Counted from the stretch's first letter, positions 1-8,832 are shown. The stretch: DNA of 64,000 nucleotides from Streptomyces venezuelae (GCF_008642375.1 NZ_CP029194.1:7310501-7374500); one strand, 5' to 3'. Notes: generated by a model not told the origin, from the letters alone. Numbers and translations: made by a program.

Positions 1-1034
1 CCGACCCCGCGGCGACCAGCAGCGGGAATCCGGCGAACGCGAACAGCAGGTAGCGGTCGACGAACAGCGGCTTCACGAGCGAGACCGCGAACAGCACCGC
101 CACCGGCAGGACGACGAGCGGCAGCGCCACCGCGGTCAGGCCGACACGGCCGCTGCGCCGCAGAGGCGACAGCACGGCGAGGGCGGCGAGCAGCGCCGCG
201 ACCGTCAGCACCCGGACGTCCGGGCCGGCGAACTGCAGGGCGAGCAGCCTCAGTTCCTCCACTCCCGGCTCCTGGATCCACGAGGTCTGACCGCCCTGGC
301 GGGAGGAGACCAGGGCGAGCGGCACCAGCGGCACGCCCGCCGCGCCCGCGGCCGCCGCCCACCGCCGCCAGACCCCGGGACGGGACCCGGCCGCCAGCAC
401 CGTGGCCCCATGGGCGACCAGCATCAGCACGGCGAACTCGTGCAGCAGGGCCGTGCCGGCGACGGCGGCCGCGTACCCGGCCCAGCGTCCGGCCGAGTCG
501 TGCTCGATGGCGCTCACCAGGCACCGGGTGGCGAGCGCGGCACCGGCGGCCACGAGGGCGTACGAGCGGCCCTCCTGTGCGTAGAAGGAGGTGAACGGGG
601 TGGCCGCGTACAACAGCCCGGCCCACAGGCCCACCCGGGGGCGGGCGAGCCGGCAGCCGATCGCGGCGACCAGTCCTGCGGAGCATGCCGCGCCGAGCAC
701 CGACGGGAGCCGCAGCATCACCTCGTCGGCCCGGACGGCGAGGACGGCGTGCATCAGGAGGTAGTAGAGGCCGTGGACGGCGTCGAGCTCGCCGAGGAGA
801 CGCCAGATGTCCGGTACCGAGCGCCGGGCGATCTGGAACGTCGCGGACTCGTCGCGCCACATCGTGCCGCGGTTCAGGCCCCACAGCGCGATGCCGAGCA
901 TGACGGCGGCGGGCGTGAGGACCGCGCCCGCGGTGGCGAGGCGGCTCGGCGGGACGGCGGGCGGAGGTGTGCGGTCACCGTCCGGGACGTACCGGGGCGG
1001 GGCGCTGCTGACGGGTGAGTTCGCCGTGTGCATG
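1..1034 (-). CDS. GT39-type membrane glycosyltransferase (mannosyltransferase-like), C-terminus off the window
   Basis: The reading frame is open from an ATG at 1034 to the window edge, so the C-terminus is missing (344 residues seen). After about 35 polar residues comes a first membrane helix, then WRDESATF with the acidic pair D61-E62, which matches the first extracytoplasmic loop Asp-Glu of ArnT/PMT-type GT-C enzymes. The motif FYAQEGRSYAL and a run of further hydrophobic helices follow. Family members transfer a sugar from a polyprenyl-phosphate donor on the outer face of the membrane; the acceptor here cannot be told. About 220 bp separate it from the upstream UbiA gene, so it probably has its own promoter. 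Seen: topology and motifs. Inferred: polyprenol-dependent transfer. Confidence 0.82.
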
Positions 1035-1229
1035 CTCGGACCCTAGGCGTTTCAGACGCATTTGCCCCAGTTCAATCCTGTTGGGGGAACACTCTGTCAC
1101 CTCAACGGAGCTGGAGCGGGACGCGGTGTCGCCGCTGACGCCCGTGCCATGCGCAGGCCTCAACCGCGGCGGCTGCCGGCGGCGGTGCCATCGCTTCCAG
1201 GTCCGAGGGCATCGGAGACACCGCGGGGA

Positions 1230-1253
1230 GCCGGAGAACACCCGCGCTCCGGC
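1230..1253 (-). terminator. Hairpin just after the UbiA gene
   Basis: A perfect 7-bp stem (GCCGGAG at 1230-1236, CTCCGGC at 1247-1253) with a 10-nt loop begins one base past the UbiA stop codon. There is no T tract, which is common for Streptomyces terminators. Confidence 0.4.
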
Positions 1254-1254
1254 C

Positions 1255-2118
1255 TCAGGCGATGACCGAGCCCCTTGACAGGAGCTGCACGACGGCCAGC
1301 CCCGCAACCGCGATCGCCGCCCGGAACGGCCATCGGCTGCCCTCACGCCACCTCGGGACGGTACCCGTCACCGCGGCGCATCCCGCTGCCGTCGCACACG
1401 CCCAGCCCGGTGCTCCCGCCGTCCCGGGCGGGCACACGGTGACGATCACGACCGCGGTGAGCATCGTGACCAGAGCGAGCCGGCGACAGGCCACGGGACC
1501 GAGGCGCTGCGGCAGTCCACGCACGCCCGTCGCGAGATCGTCCGCGATGTCCGGCAGTGCGTTCACCCAGTGGGCGCCGACACCGAGCAGGGCGCTCGTG
1601 ACCACGGCCCACCAGGCGGGCCAGGCGTGCGTCGGCGGGCCGAGCGTCACGAAGGCGGGCAGGGACGCGAACCCGACGGCGTACGGCACGGGCGAGATCG
1701 GGGTTCTCTTCAGGACCAGGTTGTACGCCCACCCGCCGGCGATCACGCCCGTGAGGTGGACGGCCGCGGCGGCCGGGCCGCTGAGCAAGGAGAGCGGGAC
1801 GCAGGCGGCGAGCGCCACCAAGGCGGCCACGGCGGCCGTCCGTGGGCGCAGAGCCCCGGTCGCGACCGGTTTGTCGCGGCGGCCGCTGGCCGTGTCCCGG
1901 CCCGCGTCCACCGCGTCGTTGCACCACCCGATCGAGAGCTGACCGGCGAGCACCGCCGCTCCGACCGCCACGGCGCCCCCCGGTCCGCGCCCCGACGTGG
2001 CGGCCAGAGCGGTGACGAACGCCGTCACCGCGAGTGTCGGCTCCGGGTGGCACGAGTGGAGCAGCGTCGAGAGCCGGTGTGTCGCTCGCACCGGAAGACC
2101 AGGGAGGTATAGAGACAC
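1255..2118 (-). CDS. UbiA-family prenyltransferase
   Basis: An integral membrane protein of about 287 residues. It carries both aspartate-rich motifs of the UbiA superfamily: NDAVDAGRD (an NDxxDxxxD motif for Mg-diphosphate binding) in the first third, and NALPDIADD in the second half, between repeated hydrophobic helices. The family joins a prenyl chain to an aromatic or other acceptor inside the membrane. It is divergent from the type III PKS operon, so an aromatic acceptor from that pathway is possible but not shown. The start is uncertain: GTG 2118 leaves 45 bp to the neighbouring gene, while an in-frame ATG at 2157 would run into the neighbour's ribosome binding site. I chose 2118. The frame stays open further upstream but loses UbiA character there. 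Confidence 0.8.
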   Translation of the reverse strand: MSLYLPGLPVRATHRLSTLLHSCHPEPTLAVTAFVTALAATSGRGPGGAVAVGAAVLAGQLSIGWCNDAVDAGRDTASGRRDKPVATGALRPRTAAVAALVALAACVPLSLLSGPAAAAVHLTGVIAGGWAYNLVLKRTPISPVPYAVGFASLPAFVTLGPPTHAWPAWWAVVTSALLGVGAHWVNALPDIADDLATGVRGLPQRLGPVACRRLALVTMLTAVVIVTVCPPGTAGAPGWACATAAGCAAVTGTVPRWREGSRWPFRAAIAVAGLAVVQLLSRGSVIA

Positions 2119-2154
2119 GGGAGCAAGGTAATCGCGCCGTCGGTCGTGAGGAGA
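2104..2154 (+). promoter_or_regulatory. Leader and ribosome binding site of the type III PKS operon
   Basis: GAGGAGA at 2148-2154 lies 9 nt before ATG 2164 and decides that start over the in-frame GTG 2146, which would overlap it. TATAGA at about 2109-2114 could serve as a -10 element, but no convincing -35 is seen, so the promoter is only a guess. Confidence 0.4.
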
Positions 2155-2163
2155 CATCCCGGA

Positions 2164-3321
2164 ATGCGTGTCCCCACAGCCGACCGGCTCGCCCCCGTCA
2201 CGCCCTCGGCCGCGCCCGCCGGCGGCCCCATCGGCGAGCGGGCCGATCCGGACGGATGGAAGAGCGTCGTCGCCGCCGTCCGTACGGCCCTGCCGGAGCA
2301 TCGGTACACCCAGGACGAGCTCACCGAGCTGATCGGCGACCTCTGCCTCGCCCCGGGAGCGGACCGCACGGTGCTGCGCCGGCTGCACGGGGCCGCCGGG
2401 GTGCGGACTCGTCATCTCGCTCTGCCGCTCGACCGGTACGCGGCTCTGGGGGACTTCGGTGAGACGAACGCGGCATGGATGGCCGCCGGTCTGGAACTCG
2501 GCGAACGGGCTCTGACGTGTGCGCTCGAAGCCGCCGTGCTGTCGCCCTCGGAGGTGGATCTTCTGGTGTGCACCTCCATCACCGGCATCGCCGCGCCGTC
2601 GCTCGACGCCCGGCTCGCCTCGCGCATGGGCATGCGGCCGGATGTGAAGCGGATCCCCGTGTTCGGGCTCGGCTGCGTGGCGGGAGCGGCCGGTCTTGCC
2701 CGGCTCCACGACTACCTGCGCGGCCATCAGGGCGAGGTGGCCGTGCTGCTCAGCGTGGAGCTGTGCTCACTCACCCTGCAGCAGCGCGACGACTCACCGG
2801 CCAACCTCGTCGCCGGTGCCCTGTTCGGCGACGGTGCGGCGGCGGTCGTCGTGCATGCCGCGCGGGCCGACGACCACCGGTCCGGCCGGCCGGCGGTGGT
2901 GGCCACCCGCAGTCTCCTCTACCCGGACACCGAGCACCTGCTGGGCTGGACGATCGGTGCCGGAGGGTTCCGGCCGGTGGTGGACGCCGCCATCCCCGAT
3001 GTCGTGGGGGCCCGGATCGGTCCGGACCTCCGGGACTTCCTGGCCGCCCAGGGACTGGCTCCGGACGACATCGGGAGCTGGATCTGCCACCCCGGGGGAC
3101 CGCGGATCCTCACAGCGGTGGCACACGCCCTGGACCTTCCCGACGGTGCACTCGACTCGGCCCACCGGGCCCTGGCGGTGTCGGGGAACATGTCCTCCGC
3201 CTCGGTACTGCGGATCCTGGAGGACGTCACCACCAACACCCCTCCGCCACCGGGCTCATGGGGCCTGATGATGGCGATGGGTCCCGGTTTCTGTGTCGAG
3301 TTCGTCCTCCTGCGCTGGTGA
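2164..3321 (+). CDS. srsA: Type III polyketide synthase, SrsA-like (alkylresorcinol synthase type)
   Basis: A 385-residue chalcone/stilbene synthase fold protein. The catalytic triad is complete: Cys171 in GLGCVAGAA, His309 in ICHPGGPRIL and Asn342 in SGNMSS. The C-terminal MAMGPGFCVEFVLL is the usual GxGPG loop. The enzyme condenses malonyl- or methylmalonyl-CoA onto a starter acyl chain. Gene order with an ICMT-like methyltransferase and a flavoprotein hydroxylase is that of the Streptomyces griseus srsABC operon, whose synthase makes alkylresorcinols. That context, more than the sequence alone, points to phenolic lipids. Alternatives are a pyrone or naphthol synthase. The gene ends 13 bp before srsB and is likely co-transcribed with it. 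The symbol is by analogy. Confidence 0.86.
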   Translation: MRVPTADRLAPVTPSAAPAGGPIGERADPDGWKSVVAAVRTALPEHRYTQDELTELIGDLCLAPGADRTVLRRLHGAAGVRTRHLALPLDRYAALGDFGETNAAWMAAGLELGERALTCALEAAVLSPSEVDLLVCTSITGIAAPSLDARLASRMGMRPDVKRIPVFGLGCVAGAAGLARLHDYLRGHQGEVAVLLSVELCSLTLQQRDDSPANLVAGALFGDGAAAVVVHAARADDHRSGRPAVVATRSLLYPDTEHLLGWTIGAGGFRPVVDAAIPDVVGARIGPDLRDFLAAQGLAPDDIGSWICHPGGPRILTAVAHALDLPDGALDSAHRALAVSGNMSSASVLRILEDVTTNTPPPPGSWGLMMAMGPGFCVEFVLLRW

Positions 3322-3334
3322 GGAATCACGGATC

Positions 3335-3850
3335 ATGCTCTGGTACACGCTCCTCCTGGCGGGCGTCGCGGCGGAACGCCTCGTCGAACTCGTCGTGGCA
3401 CGACGCAACGCGGCCTGGACCCTGGCCCGTCTCGGGGTCGAGTACGGCCGCGGCCACTACCCGGTCATGGTGGCCCTGCACACGGCCCTGCTCGCGAGCT
3501 GTCTGACCGAGGCCTGGCTGGCCCACCGACCGTTCCTGCCCGTACTCGGCTGGACCATGCTGGCCGTCGTCGTCCTGGCCCAGGCGCTGCGCTGGTGGTG
3601 TGTCACGACCCTGGGCCCGTACTGGAACACGCGGGTCATCGTGGTCCCCGGCGCCCGTCTCGTGCGCGCCGGACCGTACCGCTTCGCGCGCCACCCCAAC
3701 TACGTCGCGGTCGTGGCGGAGATCGTGGCGCTTCCCCTGGTGCACTCCGCGTGGCTGACCGCGACCGTCTTCACCGTGGCCAACGCGGCGCTGCTCACCG
3801 TCCGCGTCCGGTGTGAGAACTCCGCCCTGGCGCGGGTGAGCGTGGCGTGA
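3335..3850 (+). CDS. srsB: Isoprenylcysteine carboxyl methyltransferase-like membrane methyltransferase, SrsB-like
   Basis: A 171-residue membrane protein with about four to five hydrophobic segments. The C-terminal half holds the SAM-binding signature of the ICMT family: LVRAGPYRFARHPNY, followed by a hydrophobic helix. In the srs pathway the homologue methylates a phenolic hydroxyl of the alkylresorcinol; that role is inferred from the operon. The ATG at 3335 was chosen over the upstream in-frame start because it follows GTGAGGAAT at a sensible distance and gives the hydrophobic N-terminus typical of the family. It overlaps the next gene by four bases (GTGA), so the two are translationally coupled. 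Confidence 0.85.
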   Translation: MLWYTLLLAGVAAERLVELVVARRNAAWTLARLGVEYGRGHYPVMVALHTALLASCLTEAWLAHRPFLPVLGWTMLAVVVLAQALRWWCVTTLGPYWNTRVIVVPGARLVRAGPYRFARHPNYVAVVAEIVALPLVHSAWLTATVFTVANAALLTVRVRCENSALARVSVA

Positions 3851-4878
3851 GCCGCACCCACGATCTGCTGATCGCGGGCGGCGGCCCCGCGGGGCTGGCC
3901 ACCGCGCTGTATGCCGTGCGGGCAGGGTTGGACGTCGTCCTGGCAGAGCCGCGAGCCCTGCCCGTCGACAAGGCCTGCGGAGAGGGGCTGATGCCCGGGG
4001 CGGTCAGGGAACTGGGCGCGCTGGGACTGGACGTGCCCGGACGGCCGATCCTCGGCATCCGCTACCGGCAGGGCCCGCACCACGCCCAGGCGGAGTTCCG
4101 GCACAGCCCCGGCCTCGGAGTGCGTCGCACCGTGCTGCACGCCGCCCTGCACGCGGCCGTCCTCGCCGCCCGAGTGCCCGTCCTGCCGGTACGCGTACGG
4201 GACGTGCGTCAGGATGCCGCGGGCGTCTTCGACGGCGCCACGGGTGTGCGCGCCAGGTGGCTCGTCGCCGCGGACGGACTGCACTCGCCGGTGCGACGTT
4301 CGCTGGGGCTCGGCATGCCCGGCAAAGGCGTCCCGCGTTACGGGCTCCGCCGGCATTACGCCGTGGCGCCGCCCTCCTCGTACGTCGAGGTCCACTGGGG
4401 TCCCCACGGCGAGGCGTACGTGACGCCGCTCGGGCCACAGCTCCTGGGCGTCGCGCTCCTGACCTCACGGCGTGCCCCCTTCGACGAACAGCTGGCCGGC
4501 TTCCCCGAACTGGCGGCCACTCTGCCCCGGCAGGCCGCGATCGGCGCCGTGCGTGGTGCGGGTCCCCTCCGCCAGAAGGTCCGCACGCGCGTCCACGGGC
4601 GGGTCCTGCTGGTGGGCGATGCCGCCGGCTACATCGACGCGCTGACGGGCGAGGGCATCTCTCTGGCTCTCACCGGCGCCAGGGTCCTGGTAGATCGGCT
4701 GCGTCGCGGATCAGCCGGCTCGTACGAGGCCGCCTGGCAGCGTGCGACCCTCCAGCACCGGCTCCTGACCGACTGCCTGGTGCGAGCTCGGCAACGGCCC
4801 CGGCTGGCGGACAAGATCGTGCCGACCGCGGCCCGGCTTCCCCGCGTCTTCACCCTCGCGGTGAACGCCCTCGCCTGA
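3847..4878 (+). CDS. srsC: FAD-dependent monooxygenase/oxidoreductase, SrsC-like
   Basis: A 343-residue group A-like flavoprotein. The dinucleotide-binding motif GGGPAG (residues 11-16) is near the N-terminus, CGEG follows at about residue 40, and the second FAD motif GDAAGYIDALTGEGI begins at Asp258 (the GD motif is residues 257-258). The srs homologue hydroxylates the methylated alkylresorcinol ring, leading to an alkylquinone. The sequence also resembles geranylgeranyl-reductase-like FAD enzymes, so a reductase role cannot be excluded. The GTG start overlaps the srsB stop. The gene ends 39 bp before the convergent redox-enzyme gene. Confidence 0.83.
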   Translation: MSRTHDLLIAGGGPAGLATALYAVRAGLDVVLAEPRALPVDKACGEGLMPGAVRELGALGLDVPGRPILGIRYRQGPHHAQAEFRHSPGLGVRRTVLHAALHAAVLAARVPVLPVRVRDVRQDAAGVFDGATGVRARWLVAADGLHSPVRRSLGLGMPGKGVPRYGLRRHYAVAPPSSYVEVHWGPHGEAYVTPLGPQLLGVALLTSRRAPFDEQLAGFPELAATLPRQAAIGAVRGAGPLRQKVRTRVHGRVLLVGDAAGYIDALTGEGISLALTGARVLVDRLRRGSAGSYEAAWQRATLQHRLLTDCLVRARQRPRLADKIVPTAARLPRVFTLAVNALA

Positions 4879-4917
4879 GCGTCTTCCCTGCCGTGAAGCC
4901 GTCGAGGCCGGCCACGG

Positions 4918-5949
4918 TCAGCTCGTCGGGTGCGGGGGCAGGGGGCTGCGGAGCGCGGATCGCCCCGCCGACCACGCGGTGCGAACGTGGGCGCCGAATT
5001 TGTTCTCGAGCAGGACGGTGGCCGCGCACCCGAAGGCGATGTCCGGCTCCAGGGCGGGTTCGTCGGCGAGGAGCCCGCCGATGACCTCGCGCCGTACGAC
5101 CTGTTCGTGGACGGCATCGGCCTCGACGTGCTCGGCGTAGAAGTGCTCGGCGGCCGGCCCCGCGCCGCAGCGGCGCATGGCCTCGGCGAGCCTTCGCGAG
5201 CCGGGCGGGGAGGTGACCTCGACACAGGCGAAGTGGCCGACCAGCGCTCCGCGCAGGGCCCGGTGCAGTCCGAAGAGGGACATGAGATTGACGGTGGCGA
5301 GCAGCGGGGCGGGGGCGTGATCCAGGTAGTGGCCGTAGGCCGGGTCCAGGTCGAGGTCGGTCATGAGGTCCGCGAAGAGCTGCGCGTGAATGCGTGCGGG
5401 GTGCCCGGCGCCGAACTCGTCGTACTCGACGGCCACCATCGCGGCCTTGGCCCGGCCGGTCAGACGCGGGATGACCCAGGCGTGCGGGTCCGCCTCCTTG
5501 AGGTGGTAGAGGGAGCGCAGGGCGGTGTACTCGCGCAACTGCCACAGCTCGCCCTCGGTTTCCAGGTAGTGGCTGGCGCTGTCGGCCGGATTCGCCTGTT
5601 CGACAAGCAGCGGGGCGAAGGCCTCCTCGACGGACCGGGGCGCATCGGGGAGCGCGGTGCGCAGCGCACGGAGGAACAGGTTCTCCGAATCCCGCCGCAG
5701 ACGGAGCAGGTCCGGGTCCCATTCGCGGTCGTCGTCGACGCCCTCGAAGCCCCGGTAGTGGAGCTCGTACAGCAGGTACAGCGCGAGCTGGAGGTCCTCT
5801 CCCCAGGGGTCCGCTCTTCGGAGGCTGGCCTCGGTGTACGCAGGTGGCCGGCCGGTGCGAAGGGCCCTCTCGACGGCGCCGGACAGGTCACCCCGCGCTG
5901 CGACGAGGTGGGGTCCGGATTCCGTGACACTCGTGCTGGAGGGGGTCAT
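4918..5949 (-). CDS. Iron-containing redox enzyme family protein (heme-oxygenase-like diiron fold)
   Basis: A 343-residue mostly helical acidic protein. It contains EYDEFGAGHPARIH and later EHVEADAVHEQ, which look like the Glu/His and Asp-xx-His ligand clusters of heme-oxygenase-like diiron oxidases and oxygenases. Members include enzymes that oxidatively cleave or decarboxylate small substrates; no substrate can be assigned here. The ATG at 5949 overlaps the CDGSH stop codon (ATGA), which fixes the start and shows coupling. The operon order, methyltransferase then CDGSH then this gene, suggests the iron-sulfur protein may act as its electron or cluster partner (inference). Confidence 0.8.
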   Translation of the reverse strand: MTPSSTSVTESGPHLVAARGDLSGAVERALRTGRPPAYTEASLRRADPWGEDLQLALYLLYELHYRGFEGVDDDREWDPDLLRLRRDSENLFLRALRTALPDAPRSVEEAFAPLLVEQANPADSASHYLETEGELWQLREYTALRSLYHLKEADPHAWVIPRLTGRAKAAMVAVEYDEFGAGHPARIHAQLFADLMTDLDLDPAYGHYLDHAPAPLLATVNLMSLFGLHRALRGALVGHFACVEVTSPPGSRRLAEAMRRCGAGPAAEHFYAEHVEADAVHEQVVRREVIGGLLADEPALEPDIAFGCAATVLLENKFGAHVRTAWSAGRSALRSPLPPHPTS

Positions 5950-6200
5950 GCGAGGCTCCTGTCCTCGGATGGTGCCACACGCTCCCGGCGGCGGTGGCTG
6001 GTGTCGCACCAGGGATACGCACGGCTACGGCCGCACGTGCACAGCGCGACCATGAACCGATCGGATCGGGCGAGGGTCCCGTCGTCCAGCACCAACTCCA
6101 CCGGGCCCTCGACCAGGATCGGGCCCTGCGGATCGATGACCACCCGGCGTGCGGGGCACGAGGTGCCCGCCGGCGTCACTCCGTCAGGGGTGCTCGGCAC
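5946..6200 (-). CDS. CDGSH iron-sulfur domain protein
   Basis: An 84-residue protein with a mitoNEET-type cluster motif, CTCGRSRAYPWCDTSH. Cys54, Cys56, Cys65 and His69 are the four ligands of a [2Fe-2S] cluster. The canonical CDGSH reads CDTSH here, with ligands intact. The N-terminal half has the PxGPILVEGPVEL pattern found in bacterial CDGSH proteins. It overlaps the upstream methyltransferase gene by 17 bp and the downstream diiron-enzyme gene by 4 bp, so it is the middle gene of a compact operon. No partner is proven. Confidence 0.88.
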   Translation of the reverse strand: MPSTPDGVTPAGTSCPARRVVIDPQGPILVEGPVELVLDDGTLARSDRFMVALCTCGRSRAYPWCDTSHRRRERVAPSEDRSLA

Positions 6201-6873
6201 GGATGATCACCAGCTCTTCGTGCTCGTCGCCGTCGCCCGCGATGCCCTGCTGCTGCAGCCAGGCGCGTCGCGCACGCAGTACGGGACCCCAGGGGACGGA
6301 GGCCCGCGCCGTTATCTCGGCGGACAGCCCGCCCGCTTCCAGACGGGTGAGAGTGGCCGGTGGACCGCACATCCCGGAGTGCACCATCAGCAGGACGCCA
6401 CCGGGTCGCAGCAAGGCCGGCGCGCACGCGCAGACGCGGTCGATGACTCTCCGCCCGTCGGGGCCGGCGTCCCAGGCGCGGGCGGCCCCGTGCGGCGGCG
6501 GCCGGGATCGTGGTGAGGGTACGTATGGCGGGTTGGCGAGGACGACGTCGAAGCGCCGGCCTCGGGTACGGGTCGCGAAGTCGCCGTGCGTCACTCTCAG
6601 TGGCAGTCGCTGACGGAAGGCGTTCAGGGCAGCCGCGATGACAGCGGGCCACGAGACGTCGACGGCTTCGACCCGGGCCCCTGTACGTGCCGCGGACAGC
6701 GCGATGACACCCGTTCCGGTGCCGATGTCGAGCACGTCGGTGTCCGCGTCCATCCGTTCGTGCGAGAGAGCCTCCGCGAGGAGCCAGGTGTCGGCCTGCG
6801 GGCGGTACACGCCGGGCAGGGCGATGAGCGTCCTGGGAAGCGTGCCGAAGGCCAGAGCCGTACGGGGCACCAT
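6184..6873 (-). CDS. HemK2/MTQ2-type class I SAM methyltransferase
   Basis: A 229-residue Rossmann methyltransferase. GVYRPQADTWLL (residues 21-32) is the conserved N-terminal patch of HemK2/PrmC-like enzymes. DIGTGTG (49-55) is the SAM loop and NPPY (114-117) is the catalytic motif of enzymes that methylate planar amide or amine nitrogens. The usual target class is glutamine in a protein, but the length and the gene neighbourhood suggest a specialised substrate. The ATG at 6873 follows GGAGGTTC at good spacing, so the long open frame upstream is not used. First gene of a three-gene minus-strand operon. Confidence 0.82.
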   Translation of the reverse strand: MVPRTALAFGTLPRTLIALPGVYRPQADTWLLAEALSHERMDADTDVLDIGTGTGVIALSAARTGARVEAVDVSWPAVIAAALNAFRQRLPLRVTHGDFATRTRGRRFDVVLANPPYVPSPRSRPPPHGAARAWDAGPDGRRVIDRVCACAPALLRPGGVLLMVHSGMCGPPATLTRLEAGGLSAEITARASVPWGPVLRARRAWLQQQGIAGDGDEHEELVIIRAEHP

Positions 6874-7092
6874 GAACCTCCGGATCTCCGAGTTCGCGGG
6901 GAGGGGGGCTCCTTCCAGCCGGAACACGGCTCCATTGTGGCGCGGGGCCGCCTCGTCCGCCGCTCGACGCATACGGGCGACCGGGCCTCGGGACGGCGGG
7001 CCACGGAGAGAGGCGCCGGAGGAAGAGCTTGTCGGTGGCCTGGCTTCGCTGTCGGCTCGTGCGAACGGGAGAAACCCGCCAAGGTGGTGTAT

Positions 7093-8058
7093 ATGGTGCA
7101 CTTCGGTTACACGATGATGACCGAGCAGGCCGGGCCCCGCGAACTGGTCGCGCACGCGGTGGGCGCCGAGAGGGCCGGCTTCGACTTCTCCGTCATCTCC
7201 GACCACACGTTTCCCTGGCTGGAGTCGCAAGGGCACGCGCCGTACGCATGGAGTGTTCTCGGCGCGGCCGCGCAGGCCACGTCCACGTTGCCGCTCATGA
7301 CCTTCGTGACCTGCCCCACCTTCCGGTACCACCCGGCAGTGATCGCCCAGAAGGCCGCGACCATGCAGATTCTGTCCGGGGGCCGATTTCGGCTCGGCCT
7401 CGGCTCGGGCGAGAACCTCAACGAGCACGTCGTCGGCGCCGGCTGGCCCGCGGCCCCGGTGCGCCTGGAGATGCTCGAAGAGGCCGTCGGGATCATTCGT
7501 TCCTTGCTGGCAGGGGACACGGTCAGCCACCGCGGCCCTCACTTCCGCGTCGACAACGCCAGACTCTGGGATCTCCCCGAGGATCCCCCGCCGATCGGCA
7601 TCGCGGTGTCCGGGGAACGCTCCTGCGAAATCGCCGGCCGGTACGGGGACCTGGTGATCGCCACCGAGCCCGGCCGGGAGCTGCTGGAGGCGTTCGACAC
7701 GCACGGTGGGGCCGGCAAGCCGCGCATCGGCCAGCTGCCCGTCTGCTACGACACCGACCGCGACGTGGCGGTCGCGCGGGCACACGAGCAGTTCCGCTGG
7801 TCCCTCGGCGGCTGGCAGGTGAACGCGGAACTTCCCGGTCCCGCCGGCTTCGAACAGGCCGGCACGCACATCCGTCCCGAGGACGTAGCGGACGTCATTC
7901 CCTGCGGGGGAGATGTACGCGCGTTCGTTGAGGCGGTACGTCCGTTCCACGACGCGGGGTTCACCGAGATCGCCCTCGTCCAAATCGGCGGCGACCAGCA
8001 GGAGCCCTTCCTCCGCTGGGCACAGGCGGAGCTGCTCCCCGCCCTGCGGGAACTGTGA
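7093..8058 (+). CDS. LLM-class F420-dependent oxidoreductase (G6PDH-like family)
   Basis: A 321-residue TIM-barrel protein of the luciferase-like monooxygenase superfamily. It begins MVHFGYTMMTEQ and contains SDHTFPWL, LMTFVTCPTFRYHPAV and GRFRLGLGSGENLNEHVVG, characteristic of actinobacterial F420-dependent relatives of F420-glucose-6-phosphate dehydrogenase. The substrate is unknown. An in-frame GTG two codons upstream is an alternative start. The stop codon is part of TGAGGAGGG, the ribosome binding site of the next gene, so both are on one transcript. It diverges from the methyltransferase operon with a 219-bp gap. Confidence 0.82.
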   Translation: MVHFGYTMMTEQAGPRELVAHAVGAERAGFDFSVISDHTFPWLESQGHAPYAWSVLGAAAQATSTLPLMTFVTCPTFRYHPAVIAQKAATMQILSGGRFRLGLGSGENLNEHVVGAGWPAAPVRLEMLEEAVGIIRSLLAGDTVSHRGPHFRVDNARLWDLPEDPPPIGIAVSGERSCEIAGRYGDLVIATEPGRELLEAFDTHGGAGKPRIGQLPVCYDTDRDVAVARAHEQFRWSLGGWQVNAELPGPAGFEQAGTHIRPEDVADVIPCGGDVRAFVEAVRPFHDAGFTEIALVQIGGDQQEPFLRWAQAELLPALREL

Positions 8059-8068
8059 GGAGGGAACC

Positions 8069-8746
8069 ATGGACCGTGCCGTGCTCTTCGATGTCGACGG
8101 GACCCTTACCGACACCAACTACCTTCACGTGGTGGCATGGTGGGAGGCCCTGCGCCAGGCCGGCCACCAGGTGCCGATGCAGTCCGTCCACCGGGCGATC
8201 GGTCTGCCCGGCAAGGATCTGCTCGACCACCTCCTGGGAGGCGACCGCGACCCGGCGCAGGATGACCGCCTGAGCGCCGCGCACCACACCCTGTACGCCA
8301 CCTTCTTCGACCGCCTGCCCGCCCTGGCGTCGGCCGCCGACCTGTTGCGTGCGCTTGCCGGCAGCGGCTGGCGGGTCGTCCTCGTCACGTCGGCGAAGGA
8401 CAGCGAACTCTCGGCCCTGCGCCGAGCCATCGACGCCGACGACGCCATCGCCGAAACCAGCACGTCCGATGACGTCGAGGAAGGCAAACCCGCACCCGAG
8501 CCCGTCAAGTACGCCCTTCGACTGGCCGGGGTGCCACCCGAGCGGGCGGTGTTCGTCGGCGACACGGTGTGGGACATGAAGGCGGCCACCCGTGCTCGTG
8601 TGACTGCCGTGGGCCTTCTCTGCGGCGGAATCCCGCGGGCCGACCTGGAAGAGGCCGGTGCCGCCGCCGTGTACCGCGATCCCGCCGATCTGCTGGCCCA
8701 TCTCGCTGGCAGCCCGCTCGCCGCCGTGTCGGCCGGAGCCGGGTGA
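8069..8746 (+). CDS. HAD-superfamily hydrolase (phosphoglycolate-phosphatase-like)
   Basis: A 225-residue HAD protein with all four motifs. DVDGTLTD contains nucleophile Asp8 and acid/base Asp10. LVTSAKDSE is motif II, KPAPEPVKYAL holds the motif III lysine, and FVGDTVWDMKAA is motif IV. The helical cap between motifs I and II resembles beta-phosphoglucomutase and phosphoglycolate phosphatase types. It likely removes phosphate from a small metabolite; the substrate is not predictable. The start follows the strong GAGGAGGG overlapping the end of the LLM gene. Confidence 0.85.
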   Translation: MDRAVLFDVDGTLTDTNYLHVVAWWEALRQAGHQVPMQSVHRAIGLPGKDLLDHLLGGDRDPAQDDRLSAAHHTLYATFFDRLPALASAADLLRALAGSGWRVVLVTSAKDSELSALRRAIDADDAIAETSTSDDVEEGKPAPEPVKYALRLAGVPPERAVFVGDTVWDMKAATRARVTAVGLLCGGIPRADLEEAGAAAVYRDPADLLAHLAGSPLAAVSAGAG

Positions 8747-8832
8747 TCCCGTGACGCCCCAGGTTTGCCGGTCGGAATGCCGGTCAGAAGCTATATGTAC
8801 CGCTTGGTCCTATTTTCAGGGAGTGATCGATC

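Noticed and set aside
6184..8118. Very long minus-strand extension of the methyltransferase
   Set aside because: The part beyond 6873 is antisense to the LLM oxidoreductase; a good ribosome binding site and the conserved N-terminus put the start at 6873.
8747..8832. Sigma-B-type promoter for the CsbD gene
   Set aside because: A GTTT-like element is present, but no GGGTA -10 element at the right distance.
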